Positions 1-10,590 of a stretch of 64,000 nt of DNA are shown here, piece after piece. The DNA lies in contig VZSF01007907.1 in the NCBI GenBank assembly GCA_013398295.1, positions 986,712-1,050,711 of the forward strand. Direction: 5' to 3'. Each line of letters opens with the position of its first letter. The first letter of the stretch is position 1. The notes beneath the pieces were generated by a model. The model saw only the letters and a list, made by a program, of their open reading frames with translations. It did not search any database and was not told where the DNA came from. Origin of the DNA: Chionis minor. Taxonomy: Eukaryota > Chordata > Aves > Charadriiformes > Chionididae. A program made the translations under genes and the position numbers.

Positions 1-366
1 GAAGTTCAGTCAACAGAGAAGGAATTGCATATGTTTTTTTGTAGGCTACATGGAGGTTCGCAGACTAGACAGATTGACAATGCCAAAATGTCACCAAGGC
101 TGTCTTTCAAAGGGACAGCTGAAGGAGTTCTGCACAAATTTAATCTGCTCCAGGGAAAAGGTAACTGAAATAATGAAGTTGACTGGGTGTATCCAGGAGC
201 TGGAACATACTCTCACAGAAAAACGCTGACTGTTGGTAAGGTGAGTTTTGTTGGTAGCTGTACTACACAGTTTAAAGTAACTGGAAAGTATCAACTGAAG
301 AAAGTTTTAGTTCTTTACCTTTTAAAAACACTTTCATATGCTCTGTTTTTCTCAGTTAAGTTGGGC
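1..366. other. Unannotated non-coding stretch
   Basis: No gene or known repeat is recognised here. The stretch ends where the CR1 reverse-transcriptase similarity begins. A consensus splice donor (AAG then GTGAGT) lies at 238-246, but the frames leading into it are short or stopped, so no exon is called. Confidence 0.6.
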
Positions 367-1262
367 AGTACCTATCCCTCAATGGTCTGTACTGGGACCG
401 GTACTGTTCAATGTATTCATCAACAACATAGAGGAATTAAGTACACCCTTGGTAAGTTTGCAGATAACACCAAGCTGAGTGGTGTGGTTGACATGCCTGA
501 TGGATGGGATGCCATCCAAAGGGACCTGGATAAGCTCAAGAACCTCATGAGGTTCAACAACGCCAAGTCTAAGGTCCTGCAGGTGGGTCAAGGCAACCCT
601 TGGTATCAATAAAAATTGGGGTATGAAGGGATTGAGACCAGTCCTGTGGAAAAGGACTTGGGGGTACTGGTGGATTAAACCAGCAGGTTGAGAGAGGTGA
701 TTCTACCCCTTCTACTCTGCTCTGGTGAGGCCCCACCTGGAGTACTGTGTCCAGCTCTGTAGCCTTCAGCACAGGAAAGACATGGACCTGTTGGAGTGAG
801 TCCAGAGCAGGGCCACAAAAATGATCAGAGGGCTGGAGCACCTCTGCTATGAGGACAGGCTGAGAGAGTTGGCGTTGTTCAGGCTGGAGAAGAGAAGGCT
901 CCCAGGAGACCTTATTGCCACCTTTCAGTACCTAAAGGGGGCCTACAGGAAAGATGGAGAGATATTTTTTACCAGGGCCTGTAGTGACAGGACAAGGGGC
1001 AACAGTTTTAACTGAAAGAGGGTAGACGTACACTGGATATAAGGAAGAATTTTTTTTATGAGGGTGGTGAGACACTGGAATGGGTTGCCCAGGGAAGCTG
1101 GGGATGCCCCATCCCTGGAAGTGTTCAAGGTCAGGTTGGACGGGCCTTTAAGCAACCTAATTTAGTGAAAGATGTCCCTGCCCATATTTCCTAGTCCAAG
1201 GGTTGGACTAGATGATCTTTAAAAGTCCCTGCCAACCAAACCGTTCTGTAATTCTATGATCT
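367..1262 (+). mobile_element. CR1 LINE, 5'-truncated 3' fragment, decayed
   Basis: This is the 3' end of a CR1 non-LTR retrotransposon, whose ORF2 encodes the endonuclease/reverse transcriptase used for target-primed insertion. Seen directly: an LGPVLFN reverse-transcriptase motif at 392-412, then FADNTKLSG (457-483) carrying the YADD-type catalytic box with the second Asp changed to Asn. The C-terminal blocks MIRGLEHL (about 821), [20 protein letters not shown] and SDRTRGN (about 985) follow, then the 3' UTR and an ATTCTATG-type tail near 1251-1262. Compared with the family, roughly 100 bp is missing around 676-692, where the text jumps from the VLVD block to the REVILPL block. Frameshifts and stops (for example at 610 and 676) show the copy is dead. 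The 5' part of the element is absent, as is usual for CR1. The left boundary is approximate. Confidence 0.93.
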
Positions 1263-1540
1263 ATCATGTTGCTCTATACTAAAAAATAAACTGGACAATC
1301 ATAATACATCATACTCTATAAGGATATACACATTTCCAAGATTTTATTTGCACTAGAATAAACACCTACTTTTCTTTATGTTCTCCAGTGTGTTCTTACC
1401 AGAATATATACTCTTTCAAGAGTTTACCGGTACCAGCTAGAGTTGCTTGTAGTAGAATGAGAAAAACCTGCTTCTAATACATATATATGTAAAAAACCTC
1501 TCATAAATTAAAGTAATAGGCCAAACATTGTCATGATACA

Positions 1541-1600
1541 ATTCACTGACTTCAGTGGAGTCGTCCTAGCTTACTTAAAGATTAAACTTGGCTCAGTAAG
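1541..1600 (+). repeat. Old sauropsid-type dispersed repeat remnant
   Basis: The segment contains TGACTTCAGTGGAGTC followed by a CTTAAAGATTAAACTTGG-like run. It resembles a very common old reptile/bird repeat with a palindromic core like TTGACTTCAATGGGACT and a flank like GCTTAAAGTTAAGC. The match is from memory and degraded, so no family name is assigned. Similar remnants occur at 6259-6345, 36221-36276 and 61756-61812. Confidence 0.35.
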
Positions 1601-2900
1601 ATCATTAGGAAAATAAAAGACTACGGAAATAATTCTTTTAAATCATGGAAGTGGATTGCGTAAGATCACAATGGAATAAAAATGTAAATAGCAGGGTAAA
1701 GAAAATTATACAAAACTCTGTATGGGTACCAAGACCAATATCATCAGAATGTGATCTGATGTAAAGAAACACACATACACTACCAGTAAACCAAGAATAA
1801 AATGATTTCTCACAGGTTCAATGCAAAAGACATTTTCCCCTTAGAGAAAACCTTATAAAAAGCTTCCTCTCTTCAGAAAAGGCAACAGAATGGATGGGAA
1901 TGAAAAGTGGCAGGTAAAACCTCTGCATCTCCAAACATTATTCAAAGTTAGAAAATGAAAATGTTTCATTACAAGATGAGGAAAAAGACATAGCTGATCA
2001 AAGTCAGTCAACTCGCTTATTTATATCTCAGCAAACACCTCGAGTCTGCACTTTGTCAATCTGCAGAAAGCAGAAGATTTTTCTGACCTCACAAATTGGC
2101 AAGAAATGGCTTGTGTACTGATCTATTCAGCTCAGCAGATACTTGGCATCATTTATCTAGGCTCTCACAGAACCAAATACGCCTACCATGAGGGTGATTG
2201 CTACTGAGTTTCTCAAAGTCAAAAGGAAAAAGCCTCATTTAAGCAACTGGTACATCACAATGGTGTCACTTTGACTCTTGTCTAATTGCTTGACAATAGC
2301 TGAAGATGGTGACCACTGAATGCTACTATCATTACTATTCTGCAGCTCTGGATAGAGCAGAGATAAAGTATAGTGAGGCAGGACTTCTAAAAAATTGTCA
2401 GCGATGTCATATTAAAAAGTTTTGAGGAGATGACACCTTGTTTATGGCCTCGAGGTTTCATTCAGCTTCCCAAATCATTTGCTATGCAGATATCACTGCT
2501 AAAAAGTTGCAATATAGCACTGTATTGGCACAGAAGCATCTAAAGAGAATGACATGTCTAAACATACAGGAGCAGCTGAATTTGTCCTGGTAGTGTATTT
2601 TCACATTCACATTCCTCAAGAATAACTTCTGACAGAAGATATGCGAATAGGAAAGAACATGTTTCTTGAGTAGGTTAAATGAGATTTTGCATTCATTCCT
2701 TCTTAGATAAGTATGCATGCTGGCAAGACCCATGTATGGATTATATGCTTGGATTAGGAAGAAGTTACTCTTTTTTATACTATGTTAATTTTCTTTAAAA
2801 TATCTGTCTCAAAGAAAACTCCTTTAAACTTTTCATTCTAAAGTTTAAAACTCCGGAGCCTCTCTCCCATTTGAACCGGGCATTTGAGAAACACAAATAT

Positions 2901-2949
2901 ACTGTCTATATATACTATATATACACTGTATATATATACTATACTGTCT
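2901..2949. repeat. AT-rich simple repeat (TATATAC/ACTGT units)
   Basis: ACTGT occurs at 2901, 2925 and 2943, separated by TATATATAC runs. This is an imperfect tandem array of alternating TA dinucleotides, likely a polymorphic low-complexity tract with no coding meaning. Confidence 0.75.
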
Positions 2950-3460
2950 CCTGTTCTACGTTGGAAGGTCACACACATCCACTGATACTAAGGCAAACTT
3001 GTCAGACCTGTGGCTATGCAGGGAGAGCTGCTTCCATGTATTGTTTAAAAAATCAGCACAACTACTTTGTACCTTCTATACACATTACCTCTTCAGAACA
3101 GATGTAACCTTAACCTCCTTTTCAGGTAAGTTGTTTTTCTGTATCCTGACGGTTTTCTTTTAATAAATATCAGCGTGGCCAATTGGCCCCACCGCATTAA
3201 TGCAACTTCTAGAGTGAGCAGGACTGGCCACCGAGCACGTGCTGTGACTGCTACCCTTTTAAGCAAAAATAAAAGGCTGTAAAAGAAGGTGTACCTGGTT
3301 TTATTTAAGATTTCACCTTAACTCTCAAATGGTTTCTGCTTGCTGACAAGCAAACCCATGACCTAGGTATCAGCAGCTAGAATTACATGTTTGCCGAAAA
3401 GTCTGTATTTACTAACTTAATGTGTTTAGCATTTGTCACTACACAGAGGAGCTGACAAAT

Positions 3461-4047
3461 CATAGAATCATAGAATGGTTTAGGTTGGAAGGGACCTTAG
3501 AGATCACCTAGTTCCAACCCTCCTGCCATGGGCAGGGACACCTCCCACTAGACCTGGTTGCTCAAAGCCCCATCCAGCCTGGCCTTGAACACTTCCAGGG
3601 ATGGGGCATCCACAGCTTCCCTGGGCAACCTGGTCCAGTGCCTCCCCACTTTCTTCCTGAGATCTATTCTAAATCTACCATCTTCCAGTTTAAAACCATT
3701 ACCCCTCGTCCTACCACTACATGCCCTTGTAAAAAGTCCCTCTCCAGCCTTCTTGTAGGGCCCTTTCAGATACTGGAAGGCCATGTCCTTTTTATGTTGG
3801 GAGCTCCAGAGCTGGGCACAGTATTCCAGGCAGGGTCTCATGAAAGCTGAGTAGAGGGGCAGAATCACCTCCCTCGACCTGCTGGCCACGCTTCTTTTGA
3901 TGCAGCCCAGGAGGCAGCTGGCCTTTTGGGCTGCAAGCGTACATTGCCAGCTCATGTTGAGCTTCTCATCCACCAACATCTCCAAGTGCCTCTCCTCAGG
4001 GCTGCTCTTGATCCACTCTCCGCCCAGCCTGTATCTTTGCATCAGAT
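3461..4047 (-). mobile_element. CR1 LINE, 5'-truncated 3' fragment, open frame retained
   Basis: This is a second CR1 3' fragment on the minus strand. Its 3' tail lies at the left end as CATAGAATCATAGAATGG (3461 onward), followed by the typical CR1 3' UTR. Reading leftward from 4042, an uninterrupted 164-codon frame covers the C-terminal reverse-transcriptase region. Blocks in order are GCIKRSVASRSREVILPLYS, LEYCAQLW, FQYLKG, SGRTRGNGF, TRLPREAVDAPSLEVFKA. Between HKKDM and AFQYLKG (junction near 3781) about 43 codons are missing compared with the other copy, and the deletion is in frame. The open frame and sharp octamer tail suggest a younger copy than the one at 367-1262. It is truncated, lacks the endonuclease and catalytic box, and cannot be autonomous. 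It is not a cellular gene. Confidence 0.96.
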
Positions 4048-7000
4048 TGCATGCACAAATACACTCTTTTTGTCCTTATTCAACAATTTTGTGGAGCAAA
4101 AAGTGACTCAGTTCATTCTTCTTCCTGACTTTGCTTGTTCCTAACTATGGTAGTGTGCCAAAAACCAGCTCACACCCTTCTCTAACATACATCATCAAAG
4201 TACATTTCCAGCTGGCAAATGAAATGCAATGTTGATTAGGAATGCAACATATTTGAAACATTTGACCTCTAAAGCACAAAAAAACTTGCATCTGAAATAT
4301 ACTAAGTTTGTCACACATCCAGAAAGCCATATCAAATCAGGAAATGCAGTTGCTAGAGCTGATTAATGCTGATTTTGCAGTTTCATGATTTTTGTATGTG
4401 TGTGTCATAGTCCTAGCTCTGTGAAAGGAACACTGCCAAGTACTTGACTTCCAAAGTATGTTCTACTTTTAAACCACTATCCTCTTGTGGAATTATGTTA
4501 TATATATTCCAATTATATTATGTTTAACTAAGGTCTCTGATTTTACCTCCCAACCAACAAATTGTATCAAAGAAAACATGTGAGAGCTTGACATTGAAAT
4601 ACACTCTAAATCTTACCAGTTTCACACTATTGATAAGCGCTGTGTCAAAAGCCAATAAACTGTGAACTTCCTTCACACTATTTGAAACTCATCCCCTGAA
4701 AGACAAGCGCTAGAAAGAGCCTGACATTTTTTTTCCTGTGCTGATACAAACTCATTTGTGTGCTCAGACATTGTCTATCAGGTATCTAACAATGGAAGCA
4801 CAAAAAAAAATATGAAATACCTAATATGAGAAACCTTTAATTATGTACCATTTGCTCACTTAAATTCAGCTCATTTCCTTGTTCTGCGTAAGTGTGGACT
4901 CAAATTCTCTCCATATGGAGGAAGGCTTATTCAGACCGTATGCTTCAGAGATTACGGCACCAGTTAGCTCTTTCTAGGACTTTCTGTCTGGATCTGAAGG
5001 AAAAATAATGGCATGAAAATGGGGAAAGAGTTCTGGTATGCACTAGTTCTCCAGTTCTTCCTCGTGTTACAGGCTGTGATATGAAACATAGGGCTACGGT
5101 GACAAAAAAATAGCGGCAAAATTTCTCTTACAAGGCCTATTATGGTAGTGATAGATTGAACATTATTCCTGTTGAATGCCAGCAAGTTGGCAGTACAGGC
5201 TTCTGGTAAACTCTATGATATTTGGAAGATCTTCCAGAATTCAGATTTTCCTCTCAGAGATTAAAAACATCCACCATTTCTCCCAATCCTGCTTTCAACA
5301 AGACTGGAAAGAACTTTGTACTGATTTCAAGAAAAATTAAGCTCTTCACAAGTAGAGTTTTGTATTTTGTTTAGTTGAATGCACATACATGCCTGCCAGT
5401 AGAGGGGGTATAGCTCAACCATTTCTCTTCCTAGAAGGGGCCGTCACAACTGAGGACAACATGAAGAAGAGGTAAACAGGAAAGCTGTGCAAATTTACAT
5501 GCCTTTATAAAAAGGAGCTGCAAGAGGAGAAGGGCTTCTTGAATGCAAAAGAAAAAAGCAATAGGGAAAAAAATGTTAATTTCAAGCTTCTAGCAGTTTA
5601 ATATAAGCCAAGCAAAAGACAGACAAAATCACAAGTGCCTTCAATTGATTTCAGACTGACACCTCTTCTGTTAAGTATTTTATCTCAACAGTGTACATAT
5701 CCTACTTATTTTGAATACAGAAATTTTGCATGTTAAAAATTCCAGGAATAAACCCAAGCATCATGTAATTCAATGAGTTTCTGCATTAGAGCAAAATAAG
5801 ATGTTGATGTATTCTCCTTGAGAAATGATGGGTAAAAAACTTAATACCATTATGTGAGTCCAATCTAGTTGAACTGGAACAGCTGTATGACACTTTGCTA
5901 TGTCCCCATGGGTAGCAGCAAATTCTGGTGAGGAAAATTACCTCCCAGAAAATGGAGCACACCTTCAGGACAGACAGAAGATGCATTTTTATGTCACAGA
6001 ATTCCTGGCTGCCATCAAACCGACAGCAACTAGCAAAAGGAAATTTTTCAGATTTCCAAAAATATGCTTCAAGAATGTTTACAAATATATGAGCTGTTAT
6101 TAACAAGCAAGTTCAGGCTCAAGCTACCAAACCAATCTCTCATTTAAGAGGCCTGGGGTTTTAAGTAACTATATTAGACATTTTTATGTGAAGACCTCAC
6201 AAATACCTTTGAGGCCAAGGTGTGGTTGCCCAGCACTTCCCAAATTAGACTATTAGGTCATGATTCAAGAAAGCGCTTTAATAGCTGCTTAATTACTAAC
6301 CCAAATGCATATATGTTAGTCTGACCTTCAAAGTCAGACTCAGGAAACGGCGGAACCCAATGCAGGAAACGCTTTTTGAGTTTGGTCCAGCCCAGTAAGT
6401 GAAGCACGCCTTGCAGAGCGCGTCCACAAGGACGTCTGGTCAGTTCTGAATTCTGCAGAAGCTTTGTAACACTCCAGAGAAATACTCAGACATTCTCAGA
6501 CTCCAACTGCGGTGTAGTTTAAGATAAAAACCACTGCTCGATGTCTGAGAAAGTTAAAATGCTTTGTTATACACCAGAGCAATTCATGTTTAAAAGGCAT
6601 AATAGCCTCATGCTATATGTCAAGCTATGCCTATACCGTAAAAGTGAAATAAATTCGAGCATTGAGTCTTACAGCCCATGGCTTCAAATGGGAGTTAAAG
6701 GGCTGTAATTCAGGACAGTATTAGCTCAATTGTGGCCACTCAATTTGTATGACTAAAACCAGCATTAGATGGGCAACCGTGCACATCTGTTCTATTCACG
6801 TAAATGTGGGGGGTTTATATCCACCAATTGCATCCATGTAATATAGGCATCTATCAGTTAAAGAAGCAAAGTGTACCTGTGCTACCTAGCTCACTGTACC
6901 TCAGTTGATGATTTTCAAGGTAATCCCAAGAGGTGCTGCTTCTTACAGGCCTCTTACATGCATGGGACAATCGCCAACCACATATTTAGAAACAATTTTG

Positions 7001-7094
7001 CCTATAGGAGGGAGTCTGCCCAGCTAAAGGCTTATAAAAATTAGGTTTGCTTTATCCTCAGAGGAACCAGGGGAAGAAATAAAGGAGAAAAGGA
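4048..7094. other. AT-rich non-coding DNA
   Basis: No gene is recognised. Frames up to about 106 codons exist (minus strand near 5786-6106), with no known domain and no good splice context. The stretch contains the old repeat remnant at 6259-6345. Confidence 0.6.
6259..6345 (+). repeat. Old sauropsid-type repeat with palindromic core
   Basis: The sequence runs TGATTCAAGAAAGCGCTT, then GCTTAATTACTAACCCAAATG, then a perfect inverted repeat AGTCTGAC (6318-6325) / GTCAGACT (6333-6340) around a 7-nt spacer CTTCAAA. The order matches, with decay, an abundant reptile/bird repeat in which a gattcaggaaagcactt-like arm leads to a palindromic gtcccattgacttcaatgggac-like core. The family name cannot be given with confidence. 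This is the best preserved of the four remnants in the window. Confidence 0.45.
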
Positions 7095-7169
7095 GGAAGG
7101 AAGGAAGGAAGGAAGGAAGGAAGGAAGGAAGGAAGGAAGGAAGGAAGGAAGGAAGGAAGGAAGGAAGGA
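7095..7169. repeat. (GGAA)n microsatellite
   Basis: A perfect tetranucleotide array of 75 bp, about 18.75 units of GGAA, flanked by purine-rich sequence. Long pure arrays like this are normally length-polymorphic. GGAA is also the core of the ETS-family binding site, but no regulatory role can be inferred from the repeat alone. Confidence 0.99.
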
Positions 7170-10100
7170 GAGACAACGCTGCAGTAAAGAAAGGAATTAT
7201 TTATTTTCTTGCACCAGTCTGAACAGACACAAGTCCTGCCTGAGTGACTCTCTTAATCTCCTCAGTTGCTCCATTTTCCCTTTAATCTCTCGTAATTGCA
7301 ATACTCTCAGACAGTCCTTCTAGCCTCTAGTAAACTGCACCTTGCAGCTCACATGCTACCCAGAAAGAGAGGATGAAAAACAAAGGGCAGAAGGCCCCAC
7401 TTTACCCAGCAAAAGGTCACACAATTTTCTGCACCTAAAATATATATCCATAGTAAATTCTTTTCAAGTGCCAGGAGGCTAATTATATAATTAATGGCAG
7501 GCCTGACATTAAATGAGTTCATTTTGTTCTCCTCACTGTGGGTAACATCTAAATTTGAAATTTCCTCTCAAATCGTTAATTAATTTTTCTAATACAGACC
7601 ATAATTCTCCCAAGTGAGGGAAACCGTAGAGAAGCATGTTTGGAGCCCAGGGGCGCTGCTGCCTAACAAACTCCCAGGGTCAATGCCGAACGGAAGAACA
7701 TCTATTCCCGCTGTAACTAAAGCAATGGGGACAACCGTGGCCACTTTTCTGTAAAAAGTTTATACGACAGTTTCTGGGAAAAGCTGGAGGTAAACTGTTC
7801 AAAGAATGTGTTCTGGATTTTGGGTCCCTGGCTGCATTCATACCAGTCTGGACTGAAAGCTGAGATGTGGGTTCAGTTCCAGACTCTCACAGGCTCCTCA
7901 CCAAACAGGACAGAAGAGTCAATTAATTTCACTGTGTCTCCTTTCCAGTTGTAAAATGAAGAGTTAAAGCTCCTTTATGAGGGGGAGACGAGAGGGGGAA
8001 CAATCACCTATGAAAATATTTAAGAATGAGTAGCTGAAAGCCTTCCCTAACACCAAGTTAATACACTTTCAGAAAAAAAAAAAGCAGCTTTTAGTTTATT
8101 AAAGGGAGCAAAATAAATCAGTATACATATCTATATTTTCCAGAAAAATGATCTGGTTTACTGAAAAAATATTTTTAGTTAAAAATAAAAAGACTGAATG
8201 TAAAATTTCACCCAGTTGTTCTCACTGAGGATTACCCACAAGTTCAAGGATTTGAAAAAATAAATCTGTAATCTTGACTTAGACTTTGTCTCACCACACA
8301 GGCTGCAGTTTCATGAATAACTTCACCTTATTTACTGCTACTGAGAGCAGCAGTCCTGCCCTCCCTGTTGTTCGTAATTGTTTGCTCCAGCTCCCTTGTT
8401 TGTGCTGGCATCAGTGCTTGGGCAGCTGTGCAGCTGGACTGAAAATTAATCTGACCACAGGAAAAAAAAGGGGGTTTTTTCAGCTGAAGCAGCTCCCTGA
8501 ACTGACAAGCCCTGTGCTGACACGGAGAGGGGCAGCAATGAACGGCTGAGGGATAAAGCAGAGGGAGGGACAACCTCTTTCAGTGACCCCAGGGATTTAA
8601 ATAGGCTTAAATCCATCATGAAACCACTTCCTCAGCCTTATCCATGCTGACCAGAAGATCCTTTTATATCTCTGGTGGGGGAGAGCATCTTCACACAGAC
8701 AGAAGGCTAACAGGTTACTTCCCACAGATGCTATCTGTGCATACATAGGAAATGCAAAGCTATTCAAGACAATTTGGCCCGGAATAAACCAGAGGTAAGC
8801 GAGATTGCATTTACCATGGGATAGATCCTGGCCGTGGCCAAGTCACCATCACAGCATTGCACGTGCTGGGCTTATGTCCCTTTTGGTAATACGCATTTTT
8901 ACTTAGCAGAAAATACGGGACAACTCAGTATTTTAAGTCTCCAAATAATGTTAGGAAGAGATTTATTTGACTCAAATTAATGCATTAAAAGTGATCATAA
9001 AACATTTAATTAGAAAGAAATAAATGTTTTTGATCCATAGAAAATAATTTTTCCAGGGAAATAAGGAAACATTCTAAAAGTAACAATCAAAATATTTCTA
9101 CAAGGGATCCCTAGTATTACAGTTACAGCACTCCTAGCGTTTTTCCCTTCTATGCATCTTTGAATGAATACTGATTTTAATACAAATACTAACATCATTA
9201 GGATAATCTCATTATCCTAAATTCCTAAAATTAAATTCCTAAAATTCAATTTTGATAAAAAATATTTGGTTCCAGATAGAACTTCTATTTCTCAGACTCT
9301 GGTGAGAACTTAAAAAGGGTCTCTAGTGACATGAGCTCTATATTCTTTGCAGATTTATAAAATATTTTTCAACAGAACTGTTGTAGAAAGTAGAGTATCA
9401 TTTCATTGGAAGTTGAAACATAATTCATTAATATCCCCAACTTTAATTTTTAATTATGTCAATACCGCATCAATACTTCAGTCTTGTGTTGATTACAATT
9501 CTAATACTCTTTTACGAGCAGCTTAAAAATAACAGAGTAAGAACAATGTCTTCATGTGATTTAAAAACACCAACAACTGAAATGAATCTTCCGTGTAGTC
9601 ATGCTTAAATCAATTAAATAGATCCAGATCTTAGGAAAGTTCTCTAATTATACTTCAATTATTACCCAAGCTTTAAAAAATACAGAAAGAGAAAGAAAAA
9701 AGCTTAAAGTTATCAGGTGCCTCATCTTCCCTGTTATTACTTTGAATATGCAATGTTAAAAGACATCGTATGTTAAAAGACACCAATAATGAGTTCTTCA
9801 TTTATGCCAAGTGAGCCGATCATTTTCTTATGATGAAAGTATTTCTCTGAGCAGTAACACTTACTTAAATAGAAATATTCACAATCTTCTTCTCAGCTAA
9901 TTAAAAGCACTCTGTCTGATTAAACATGAATCTCAACAATGTTTTCCATACCTATCCCTCCCTATTCTATTACAAATCAGTGCTCTTCAGCGAGCCAAGG
10001 CTCTTGTTTTAAGTACTGTCCCTACACTAATTTTATTTTTATTATTTTAAGAGTTCTTAAAAAATATTAGCTCAAGTGAAACATGAAGGCATGAAGTCTT

Positions 10101-10547
10101 TGCATGAAGGCCTAACAGATGTTTGCCAGCTTATTGTTTCTAACACTTTAATGAATGACCACTTCCACAAAATTAAATAGATAACATTTTGTGTTGTTGC
10201 TCAAGGGTCGCATGGGCCATTTGGTAATTGGAAGGAAATTAGCCAACTCCCTCCACAACATGTGCGCTCTTCTTAGACCTCACACAGCAACAAAGTCCCA
10301 TGGCTCAGGGACTTTGGGCAAGTTGCAGAGGCTGGTATGGACAGAAAGAAAACCCTCATACATCACGCTTCCCTTGCATCTCCCCTGACCCCTAAACTGA
10401 TGGTCTTCCAGTTGGGATAGCTCTGCGACAGCCGTATCAGCTGCCTGGCAACTAAGGATGGACGTTGGTTTCCGTCTGGTGCCTCCGACTTTCTCCCCAA
10501 CACAACCCATGGTCGGCTGACGTGGGTGGTGGGGGAGCTGGCCTCAT
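7170..10547. other. AT-rich non-coding DNA
   Basis: No gene is seen. Apart from the SINE-like remnant at 7858-7968, there are only small duplications: TTCCTAAAATTAAA then TTCCTAAAATTCAA near 9220-9248, and a 17-bp-period repeat of TGTTAAAAGACA at 9754-9786. Confidence 0.6.
7858..7968 (+). repeat. MIR/CORE-like SINE remnant
   Basis: A GGGTTCAGTTCC segment (7869-7880) resembles a decayed tRNA-type B box. Downstream, 7918-7965 reads AATTAATTTCACTGTGTC, then CTTTCCAGTTGTAAAATG. This parallels the MIR-class 3' region, typically cttaacctctctgtgcctcagtttcc-atctgtaaaatg. Order and spacing fit a plus-strand copy of an old amniote SINE. The identification is by eye and the copy is strongly diverged. 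Confidence 0.45.
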
Positions 10548-10590
10548 CACCATGGGCTGGTGACCAGTCCACCATGGGCTGGTGGCCAGT
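10548..10590. repeat. 22-bp-period tandem duplication
   Basis: CACCATGGGCTGGTGACCAGT (10548-10568) is repeated at 10570-10590 with a single A-to-G change (TGGCCAGT). It lies in a locally GC-richer patch (about 10400-10690). A replication-slippage product is likely. Confidence 0.9.

Larger units (their letters stand above)
1263..3460. other. AT-rich non-coding DNA between two CR1 copies
   Basis: No gene is seen. Open frames are short and have no recognisable protein character. The stretch holds one old dispersed-repeat remnant (1541-1600), an AT-rich simple repeat (2901-2949) and a 12-bp palindrome GGCCAATTGGCC at 3177-3188, which has a CCAAT-like core on both strands. Confidence 0.6.

Noticed and set aside
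238..246. Perfect consensus splice donor AAG/GTGAGT
   Set aside because: The preceding frames are short (about 24 codons) or stopped, and one such match per strand is expected by chance in a window this size.
187..612. 141-codon plus-strand open frame
   Set aside because: It runs from unique sequence into CR1 reverse-transcriptase sequence, in a frame consistent with CR1 only from about 439. It is a fusion by chance and not a gene.
3548..4042. 164-codon minus-strand frame as a host gene
   Set aside because: The translation is CR1 ORF2 C-terminal sequence with the CR1 3' tail directly downstream. It is a mobile-element fragment.
5404..5417. tRNA-like A box GGGGGTATAGCTCA
   Set aside because: No D-loop continuation, anticodon arm, B box or closing acceptor stem follows. 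It is a chance match.
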